Positions 54,955 to 64,000 of a stretch of 64,000 bases of DNA are shown piece by piece; positions within the stretch are counted from its first letter, which is position 1, and each line of letters begins with the position of its first letter. This DNA is from Campanula takesimana (Eukaryota > Streptophyta > Magnoliopsida > Asterales > Campanulaceae). The DNA lies in assembly GCA_026119855.1 (NCBI GenBank), contig JAOWBW010000006.1:2914001-2978000 (forward strand), in the 5' to 3' direction. The notes under the pieces were generated by a model. It searched no databases and was not told the origin of the DNA. It saw nothing but the letters and a program-made list of their open reading frames with translations. The position numbers and the translations under genes were made by a program.

Positions 54955-55415
54955 TGTAAATAATTGTAATACATATGTATAGATATCTATTTGTTTTCAA
55001 ACAATAAGTTACAATGGGGTCAAATTTACCATGATAGATGTAAAAGTATTACATTATCTATAGAAATCTGTTACAATTTCGTCAATCAAAGTGTTACATT
55101 TACTTGTATAAACTTACTATTACATTCATATACATAAGTTATTACTTTTCAAATGGGTAAAAACGAGCTTTTGTTTTTTTAAAACAAGTATTACTTTTAC
55201 TTATGAACAATGTTACTTTAAGAGATGGTAACTATTATTTTTTGCTAAACCACTGAAATGCCGGAAAAAAAATATAAAAACTCAAAAAAAAAACCAATTT
55301 TTTTTTTTTTCCCGGCCAATGGTGGGTTGCCACGTGGCGGGTTCGGCCCATGGGTCATGGGGCGACCCGTCTCATGCATGAGACGGATCCCCTTGTTCTC
55401 ATGGGAGACCACCTC
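54955..55415. mobile_element. Mutator-like non-autonomous element, copy 2, left end missing
   Basis: From 54955 the sequence closely follows 58570-59020, including the right end (GGGTTGCCACGTGG, CGACCCGTCTCATGCATGAG, GTTCTCATGGGAGACCACCTC). The left TIR is absent. Confidence 0.75.
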
Positions 55416-57882
55416 AATCAAGTAAACCACGTTCAAAAAAAAATCACTATGAACGTAACATATCCAATTAACGTAAGTAGGACCTCATTACGTTGAGTAA
55501 ACTTATAACACGTAAAATACGTTCCAATTCTTTGGCTTCTTTCCCAGTGGTGGTTGTAGTAACATGTTTATAAATTTGACAAAATATATATATATATTTT
55601 TTTTGCAATCAACAAATAATATTCTCTATTAGTATCAACTTTTGTTATTATGTAGAGCTAATTGGATATTTACAAAATTATAATAAGATTTATTTTCGAC
55701 ATATAGATCACTTTATTTAATATTTAGTACTTTCATAATTGACCTAATTGTATTTTATAAACTTTACGATGCTCAATAAAAAATAATATCACTAATAAAA
55801 TAGTAAAAATGAATTTTGAAAAACTTTAAATAATAAAATTTAAAAGACCGCGCATAGCGCAGGTATTAATCTAATTTAGCAGAAAAAGTGAATTTAGGAT
55901 TTCAACTGCGCCCCCTTCTCTTCAATGTCTAGACAAACTTATGTGTTTCCCAATCAGTGTACTCTTATCATTTTTGCTTGCAGTGATCCTCTGTTTCTAT
56001 CTACGTTAGGTAATTTTTGATGGGTTTCTTTGCTAATTTTTGATGGGTTAATTAATTGGGTACTGATTTTGTTTGAAAAAAGATTGGATCTTGTAAATTT
56101 GTAGTTTTTGACTTGATTCATTTATGTTCATTTCTAGTCCATTCGCGTATTTTGGTGAAACCTAATGATTTCGTGATAATTTATTCAGTTTATTGTACAA
56201 AATCTTTGGTCAACAACAGGAAGGATTTTGTGATTTTGTGGGTTTGATTTATTTTATTTATTTTATTTTATTTTTGCCTCAGGCACCTGTTTCTTGGTTA
56301 ATCTTTGGCTAACATGTTGGATTCGCATATGTTTAAAGTGAATCTCTAAGCTTGAGACAAAGATGTTGTGTATGGCCTTGCAATAAAAAAAAAAGGGGTG
56401 TCTTTTAGTAAGGAGTGCACTTAAAAATATGTGTGTGTGTTTTGAGGGGTGTTTGTGTATAACACTTCTCTTACCAAAATTCAAAAGAACATGTCCTATT
56501 CTGGGACCAATTATGTTTGTCTTTGTTATGGATTTGAGGGTTTCTATCGATTTCTTGAATACAAGGCGGATGGTAAATACTCTTCCCTACATCGGTTTTG
56601 TCCTCCAAACTACCAATACCATAAACACCAGTGTTATACTCCACTACTGCCCCACCACTATAATCACCTCCTCAGACATTGAGCCAATAATGTTCCTATA
56701 ATGAGCCCTAATCTCTTATAACGTGGAATATAACGTTCATGCGGTAGTGATTGAAATCACAAGTGCTATAAGCACCTCACAACAAATGGGACATTCATGC
56801 CTTTAATGAGCATACAAATATCCAAACACTACAAAACATTTCTCTGTAATCTTATGATAAGCAAACCATGCAAACATACATACAAACAACCTAGTAACGT
56901 TTTGAACCATTTGTGCAAAAGTCACCAACATTGTGTCATACATACCCAAATGAAAATATATGGCAAAACCAACACAAAAATCGTAACATGTCCACAAATC
57001 TAGGCCAACCTAATATATCCCCAAATTAAGAGTTGTCCACATTCATCCTCATTTCCCCACACCATTTTACCCATCCGACAAATTAACATGTCCACAAATC
57101 TAGGCCAACTTAAGATACTGTAATATTTAACATGTCCACAAATCAAAGCCTCCAAAATATAATATACAAAGTTTCACTAATAATCTCAAATGCTCTATAA
57201 ACTGCTCTGACTCATTTTCCGTCCCGAACCCCGCAACGATCAAACTGCAAAACATATTTTAGCATGTTTTCAGATACTGTAATATTTACGGACCAAAGCC
57301 AATATCAACGCAATAATCAAATCGGAACGAACAAATGATATACGTATGAATAAAATAGAATACTACGATAAGACGGGTATAAAAGAAAATGACACGAAAT
57401 CAATACTGCGTAGTCTCCCTTACATCAAAATGCTAAGGACGGAACAACAATTAAATCAGAAAAGTACGAACCCATCGACTCCATAATTACGCTCATACTG
57501 AGCCTTAAAGGTCACTGTACGTCCATTATTTCTCTTTGCTAATTCTGTATCCTAACATGGATATTTATACTATTTGTAATTGTAGATGAGTCATTCATGT
57601 AAATACCTATTAACAGCACCTCCTACTTAAACCAAGCATGAGACGTTACACTTGCTGTCAACTTTTTAATACATGCAAAATAATCATGGCCCACCACTAA
57701 GTCAATATATGGAAACCAATTTGAACTATTCAGTAAACCAAACATACTTAGCCAATCTGTGGGTCCCACACTTAGAAACTCATAATTTTCTATAATAATC
57801 TGTTCCATTGCTTATTTATATTTTTACCGTCCTAAAATGTCGTGCAATCAGTTTACTGTATAAAAGGGTAACTTTTAATAAA
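55416..57882. other. AT-rich spacer, no supported gene
   Basis: Open frames here (for example 56429-56701) do not resemble known proteins. ACATGTCCACAAATC recurs near 56987, 57087 and 57128. A short AT dinucleotide run lies near 55588. Confidence 0.4.
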
Positions 57883-60800
57883 TTATAATCCAAAAATAAA
57901 GATCAAACCTGGCAAGTCATTAAGCAAAGAATTCTCAGTTTTTTTTTTTTTTTGCCTTTTTTGTTGTTTCTTTTTTGCCTTGTCACCTTTCCCTTTGTCT
58001 TGAGTACATGAATTTTCACAAGCTTTCCGAGCTGGCTTGAATTCTCTTTTTTTGGGTAATTCGTATGTGATAAGGTGCTTCTTTTCATTCACACACTTGT
58101 TTGGGCCCGCCCATGCTCCAGCAACTGGAATTTCTTTTTCTTCACCTGAACATCAGTAGTATGGTTAGATAGAAAACCTCCCCCAAAAAAGGAAAAATAT
58201 TTGATGTACCTTATTTATTAGACAAAAACTTGTGTGAGAACACTCCGACCCGTCTCATGGGTGAGACGGGTCATTTTTTTGACCCATTACCCGACCCACA
58301 ACCCTGCTCCAGGACCCATGGGGGGACCCTGCCACGTGGCAGCCCCTCATTGGCCCAAAAAAAAATTTTATTTATTTATTTTTTTTTTGCTTTTTTTTTT
58401 GCTTTTTTTAAAAAAATTTATATTTTTATTTTTGGTTTTTTTTCGGTTTGTGAAAAGTAATAGTTACCATCTCTTAAAGTAATAGTGTTATTCCTATGTT
58501 TTCTTCGTTTGCCAAAAGTAATACTTATTATAACTAAAATGTAACAAACGTGTTATTTATATGTAATAGTATTTGTACATAATTGTAATACATATGTATA
58601 GATATCTATATGTTTTCAAACAATAAGTTACAATGGGATCAAATTTATCGTGATACATGTAAAAGTATTACATTATCTATAGAAATCTGTTACAATTTCG
58701 TCAATCAAAGTGTTACATTTACTTGTATAAACTTACTATTACATTCATATACATAAGTTATTACTTTTCAAATGGGTAAAAACGAGCTTTTGTTTTTTTA
58801 AAACAAGTATTACGTTTACTTATGAACAATGTTACTTTAAGAGATGGTAACTATTATTTTTTGCTAAACCACTGAAAAGCCGGAAAAAAAAATAAAAACT
58901 CAAAAAAAAAAAAAAAATCAGGCCAATGGTGGGTTGCCACGTGGTGGGTTCGGCCCATGGGTCATGGGGCGACCCGTCTCATGCATGAGACGGATCCCCT
59001 TGTTCTCATGGGAGACCACTTCTATTTATTATGTCATTGATTAATATACTAAAGAATCTCTTATTCAGAAATCTCTTCTTCATTGTCCCATAACAAAAGT
59101 TACATTCATACCTGATGTTTGAGAAGCATCCACAGTTTTTTATGTTTGACATTTGTTCTTTCTTGAAACTTGCTTTTGAACTGTATTTTTTCTTAGTCAT
59201 CTCTGCAAGTATACTTCCCAAAGAACGTTGATCATGACTCGCTTGGTTTAGTTCTTCTTTTTTTTCTTCCACGTTTTGAACTTGTTCATTTTTTCCTGCT
59301 TCTTCTGCATCAGAATTTTTTCCTGCTTCTTCATTTTTTTATGTTCTTTTCTACCAAAGGCATGATCATAATCTACTTTTTCATTTATTCCTCCTCCCAC
59401 ATGATCATCCTCTACTTTTTCATTTGTTCCTCCTCCCACATGATCATCCTCTACGTTTTCATCTGTTCATCCTCCCACATTTTGACCTTGTTCTTCTTTT
59501 CCAGAATCGTAATTATCAATGAATTTTTCTTGGTAAGAATATTCACTTCTTCTCTTTGGTGAGCTATAAGATAATTCATGAGTATTGTCTTCAAAGGAAC
59601 CAATCACTCTTCGCTTTCTCATGATAGCCTCCAACACTTTAGTATTTTTTGCATTTTTATTTCCCTATCAATACCAGAGAGATTTTAATTGAGATGTAAA
59701 AGAGAATTTCAGTTAATTAAGGGTACTTCGGATCTAGTAGAACATTCACTTACACAAAGTTTTTCTTTAATCCTGCGTATAAGCACATCTTCATCGTACG
59801 GTAATTGACTTTCAATTATCAATTTATTTTCAAGGCTTGTAGCCTGTCTAAGAAAAGCACCTGCAAAAATTCAAATTTTAGAATGGCTCACATACTGGCA
59901 CCTCAATTAGAGTTATTGTACCTAAATGAGTTCAGTTACCTGCATAAGCTTCAAGCAAACCATTTGTATGAGACTTAATAGCATCTACCTCGGAGTCAAT
60001 GTGCTTCCTTGGCTTCTTCTCTTTTGCCTACAAGTTGAAAGTAAAATGAAGGAAACAAAATGAATACTAAGGTTATCACAAAAGAAAAATACAATTCCAC
60101 TCAAAATAATAGTTACGTCGGGAGGGTCAATATCATCTGCATCAGATTCACTGTGCTTCCTTGGCTTCTCTTTTTTTTGTTTCATTTGACTTGCGCTTCT
60201 TTGCTTTTGCCTTGAACCCAGGTTTCTGCACAAGTTAAAATTAAAATTAAGGAAACATAATAAGGTGGCATTTGCTAACCATTTCTGTTTTTATACTGTA
60301 ATTAGAAAGAGAAATATATTTCTTATTCTATTTCTTTCCATTTCTTATTGACCAAAAATAAAAATAAAAATAATGCATTTGGCAAACATTTTTATTTCAT
60401 AATACTCGAAAGGATTGTCAAGAATATTTTTTGTAGAAGACTCATCCAAATAAAGTGAAATCGGGGCTGCCTCACTGCCCTCGGCATCTTCAACATTCAC
60501 CTTTCCCGTTTTCATGACATACCATGCCTACAACATTCCATTCAGCAATAAGATTGTCATTTTCATTAGAATTCAGAATTAATAACAGACAATAATAAAA
60601 TCAATAGCTTTAGTGGCCATACCTCAAGCAATTTCGTGAAACAACATACATGCCTTTTTGTCAGATCATTCTTTGTATAACAGTACAACTTTTAGCAACC
60701 TATCAAGCATCTCCCGGGGCCAGTTTACCTTTTCAAAATCTTCTATATCTTGAACGAGTGCCAAATTTGATAGCTTAGCATAAATAGCAGTTTTAGGATA

Positions 60801-61070
60801 CACGACAAAGCTTAAAAGATAGAAGCTAAATAGCCTTCTAAACAGTAATTTTTGGTCATCATCATTCACCTCCATCTTTTTCAGCGTAAACAGGATATTA
60901 CTCCTTTCCAGAAGCTTATTATTCTTCGTTTCACCTTTTGAATGTTTGAGAAGAACTTCCTTAATCAACGGGTCCCAAATATTCAAAAGGAAAAATATTT
61001 GATGCACCTTATTTATTATGTTATTGATTAATATACTCAAGAATCTCTTATTCAGAAATCTCTTCTTCAT
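57883..61070 (-). pseudogene. tandem copy A of a multi-exon gene resembling DUF1985/Ulp1-type plant proteins
   Basis: On the minus strand a first exon (about 60990-60623: KLLERSNILFTLKK, FRRLFSFYLLSFVVYPKT, VQDIEDFEKVNWPREMLDRL) looks like the DUF1985-type helical domain. It is followed by an exon from 60537 (AWYVMKTGKVNVEDAEG), short basic exons (AKKRKSN-like, KPRKHSESDADDIDPPDV), one with ATSLENKLIIESQLPYDEDV, and an acidic repeat exon (GGGTNEKVEDD) with SLGSILAEMTKKK. Basic tail exons lie at 58092-57883. Splice sites GT/AG are mostly present, but stops and shifts occur. A Mutator-like MITE (58221-59022) interrupts it. The family call is tentative. Confidence 0.5.
58221..59022. mobile_element. 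Mutator-like non-autonomous element, copy 3 (802 bp)
   Basis: Starts GACAAAAACTTGTGTGAGAA, ends GGGAGACCACTTC, flanked by TATTTATTA (58212-58220, 59023-59031). The tandem copy B at 61370 lacks the insertion and shows the empty site, confirming the 9-bp duplication. Confidence 0.92.
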
Positions 61071-63290
61071 TAAGCAAAGAATTCTCAGTTTTTTTTTTTT
61101 TTTTTTTTTTGCCTTTTTTGCTGTTTCTTTTTTGCCTTGTCACCTTTCCCTTTGTCTTGAGTACATGAATTTTCACAAGCTTTCCGAGCTGGCTTGATTT
61201 CTCTTTTTTTGGGTAATTCGTATGTAATAAGGTTATTCTTTCATTCACACACTTGTTTAGGCCCGCCCGTACTCCAGCAACTGGAATTTCTTTTTGTTCA
61301 CCTGAACATCAGTAGTATGGTTAGATAGAAAACCTCCCCCAAAAAAGGAAAAATATTTGATGCACTTTATTTATTATATCATTGATTAATATACTCCAGA
61401 ATCTCTTATTCAGAAATCTCTTCTTCATTGTCCCATAACAAAAGTTATATTCATACCTAATGTTCAAGAAGCATCCACATTTTTTTATGTTTAACCTTTG
61501 TTCTATCTTGAAACTTGCTTTGAACTGTGTTTTTTCTTAGTCATCTATGCAAGTATACTTCCCAAAGAACGCTGATCATGACTCTCTTGGTTTAGTTCTT
61601 CATCTTTTTTTCCTTCCACATTTTGAACTTGTTCATTTTATTTTTTTTTGCTTCTTCTGCATCAGATTTTTTTCGTGCTTCTTCTGCATCAGAATCTTTT
61701 TCATGTTCTTCGTTTTTTTCATGTTCTTTTCTACCAAAGGCATGATCATCCTATAATTTTTCATTTGTTCCTCCTCCCACCTGATCATCCTCTACTTTTT
61801 CATTTGTTCCTCCTCCCACATTTTGACCTTGTTCTTCTTTTCCAGAATCGTAATTATCAATGAATTTTTCTTGGTAAGAATATTCACTTCTTCTCTTTGA
61901 TGAGCTATAAAATAATTCATGAGTATTGTCTTCAAAGGAACCAATCATTCTTCGCTTTCTCATGATAGCCTCCATTCAGTATTTTTTGCATTTTTATTTC
62001 CCTGTCAATACCAAAGAGATTTTAATTGAGATAAAAGAGAATTTCTGTTAATTAAGGGGACTTCGGATCTAGTAGAACATTCATTTACACAAAGTTTTTC
62101 TTTAATCCTGCGTATAAGCACATCTTCATCGTACGGTAATTGACATTCAATTATGAATTTCTTTTCAAGGCTTGTAGCATGTCTAATAAGAAGAGCACCT
62201 GCAAAAATTCGAAGTTTAGAATGGCTCAGATGCTGGCACCTCAATTAGAGTTATTGTACCTAAATGAGTTCAGTTACCTCCATAAGCTTCAAGCAACCCA
62301 TTTGTATGAGAGTTAATAGCATCTGCCTCAGAGTCAATGTGCTTCCTTGGCTTCTTCTCTTTTGCCTACAAGTTGAAACTAAAATGAAGGAAACAAAATG
62401 AATACTAAGGTTATCACTAAAGAAAAATACAATTCCACTCAAAATAATACTTACGTCAGGAGGGTCAATATCATCTGCATCGGATTCACTGTGCTTCCTT
62501 GGCTTCTCTTTTTTTGTTTCATTTGACTTGCGCTTCTTTGCTTTTGCCTTGAACCCAGGTTTCTGCACAAGTTAAAAGTAAAATTAAGGAAACATAATAA
62601 GGTGGCGTTTGCTAACCATTTATGTTTTTATACTGTAATTAAAAAGAGAAATATATTTCTTATTCTATTTCTTTCCATTTCTTATTGACCAAAAATAAAA
62701 ATAATGTGTTTGGCAAACATTTTTATTTCATAATACTCGTATTTACACAAGGATTATCAAAAATATTTTTTGTAGAAGACTCATCCAAATAAAGTGAAAT
62801 CGGCGCTGCCTCACTGCCCCTCGGCATCTTCAACATTCACCTTTCCCGTTTTCATGACATACCATGCCTACAACATTCCATTCAACAATAAGATTGTCAT
62901 TGTCATTAGAATTCAACATTAATAACAGACAATAATAAAATCAATAGCTTTAGTGGTCATACCTCAAGAAATTTCGTGAAACAACATACATGCCTTTTTG
63001 TTGGATCCTTCTTTGTACAACAGTACAGCTTTTAGCAACCTATCAAGCATCTCCCGGGCCCAGTTTACCTTTTCAAAATCTTCTATATCTTGAACGAGCG
63101 CCAAATTTGATAGCTTAGCATAAATAGCAGTTTTGGGATACACGACAAAGCTTAAAATATAGAAGCTAAATAGCCTTCTAAACAATATTTTTTTGTCATC
63201 ATCATTCACCTCCATCTTTTTCAGTGTAAACAGGATATTACTCCTTTCCAGAAGCTTATTATCTTTCATTTCACCTTTTGAATATTTGGG
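61071..63290 (-). pseudogene. tandem copy B of the DUF1985-like gene
   Basis: Repeats copy A at an offset of about 2340 bp. Exons: about 63269-62963 (same KLLERS start, VNWAREMLDRLLKAVLLYKE), AWYVMKTGKVNVEDAEG near 62870, KPGFKAKAKKRKSNETKKEK (62562-62459), ALLIRHATSLEKKFIIECQL near 62190, and RKRRMIGSFEDN to GGGTNEKVEDD (61960-61750). SLGSILA near 61560 carries stops. It lacks the Mutator-like insertion. Order and introns match copy A, so the duplication was at DNA level. Confidence 0.5.
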
Positions 63291-63388
63291 ACCCGTTGAT
63301 TAAGGAGGTTCTTCTCAAATATTCAAAAGGTGAAACGAAGGATAATAAACTTCTGGAAAGGAGTAATATCTTGTTTACACTGAAAAAG
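63219..63388. repeat. inverted duplication of the first exon end
   Basis: 63219-63290 and 63318-63388 are inverted copies (CTTTTTCAGTGTAAACAGGA and its complement), so the KLLERSNILFTLKK sequence is encoded on both strands around a centre near 63300. Confidence 0.85.
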
Positions 63389-64000
63389 TGTTGGGGTGTC
63401 AACCCAAGTCCCACATCGGCAATTGAAAGAAGAATTGCTTACTATATAATAGAGTCCACCCACTTCATTAGTATGAGGCCTTTTGGGAGATGACCCAAAA
63501 ACAAATCCGTGCGGACTGGCCCAAAGCGGACAATATCATACTAGTGTGGAGTGGTGGGGGTGGTCGCGGTCCCAACAAGGGTATCAACCCAACTCCCACA
63601 TCGGCAATTGAAAGAAGAATTGCCTAGTATAAGAAAGAGTCCACCCACTCCATTAGTATGAGGCCTTTTGGGAGATGACCCAAAAACAAATCCGTGCGGG
63701 ATGGGCCCAAAGCGGACAATATCATACTAATGTGGAGTGGTGGGGGTGGTCACGGTCCCAACAACTGGTATCAGAGCCCAGGTTGGTGGATGGGCCCGAC
63801 GCGATGTGGACCGCATGTGTGAGATATGTGGGATTTCTTGTGGTGTGACCTTGCGAGTGGAGCACAGTGTGTGCCTTGTGTCGAAAGTCTTCTCGATATT
63901 GGTGATCGGGCGGCGTGTCCCGCATGTGGTGAATAGCGGCGGTACAAGTAAAACTTCGTTGGAGGTGGTTCTTGGTTTGAGGGGAGGTTTGTTGGGGTAT
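63389..64000 (+). mobile_element. TRIM-like retrotransposon with tandem LTRs, continues beyond window
   Basis: LTR unit 1 is 63389-63577 (TGTTGGGG...CCCAACA, 189 bp). Unit 2, 63578-63763, repeats it but has lost the first bases. ACTGGTATCAGAGCCC (63764-63779) is an initiator-Met primer site, then a 226-base non-coding interior, a polypurine tract (GAGGGGAGG, 63979-63987) and TGTTGGGGTAT at 63990, the start of the 3' LTR. CCCACATCGGCAATTGAAAG is shared by both units. The tiny size and no coding are typical of TRIMs. Confidence 0.88.

Noticed and set aside
56429..56701. Small gene with ORFs in two frames
   Set aside because: No similarity, no splice partners, and AT-rich composition like the flanks.

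Overview
This window is from a eudicot plant nuclear genome. It shows LTR retrotransposons, several MITE families (Stowaway, Tourist, hAT-like, Mutator-like), a PIF/Harbinger transposon, AT-rich spacers, and plant-style introns in the few gene pieces present. I see no intact ordinary host gene. I cannot fix the family, although Tat-lineage elements with antisense ORFs would suit a repeat-rich dicot.

Positions 1-34016 are one nested stack of LTR retrotransposons. The outermost element is a Ty3/gypsy element (element 6, minus strand); only its gag start and 5' LTR (33603-34016) are in view. A Sirevirus-like Ty1/copia element (element 4, plus strand) sits in that gag. It is split by two insertions: a Tat-lineage gypsy element (element 1, 1-9847, minus; dual RNase H pol, LTR 8828-9847) and a chromovirus (element 3, from 11889, minus). 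The chromovirus RT is split in turn by a second Tat-type element (element 2, 14796-30721, minus). Element 2 itself holds a solo chromovirus LTR (25725-28223).

Element 2 is the most unusual object. Its gag region carries two zinc-finger modules. Its RT/RNase H/integrase core is missing and replaced by a third gag-like zinc-finger module. Two antisense ORFs follow pol: a DUF7745-like gene (18113-19540) and an intron-bearing plant-mobile-domain-like gene (15351-17571). A 16-bp near-palindrome (type TTGGCCGCGTGGCCAA) is clustered upstream of both antisense genes and in the LTR promoter. Downstream of pol, in both element 1 and element 2, lie conserved hairpins with GNRA loops and a pseudoknot-like motif whose helices covary. 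A third copy of the pseudoknot motif is in the element 2 LTR.

Positions 34017-50766 are AT-rich spacer with many small elements: two Mutator-like MITE relatives, Stowaway, Tourist and hAT MITEs, and a complete non-autonomous LTR element (element 5, 38570-41645, TSD ATTTT) that contains a copia solo LTR (39601-40774, TSD AGATC). A two-exon fragment of DNA polymerase alpha lies at 50090-50412.

Positions 50767-54507 hold a full PIF/Harbinger transposon with intact ORF1 (Myb-like) and transposase (DD35E), TIRs and TTA target duplications. A deleted relative lies at 48510-49327. Positions 57880-63290 hold two tandem copies (about 2.34 kb unit) of a broken multi-exon gene that resembles DUF1985/Ulp1-type plant proteins. 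The window ends in a TRIM-like element (63389-64000) with two tandem LTRs before its primer binding site.
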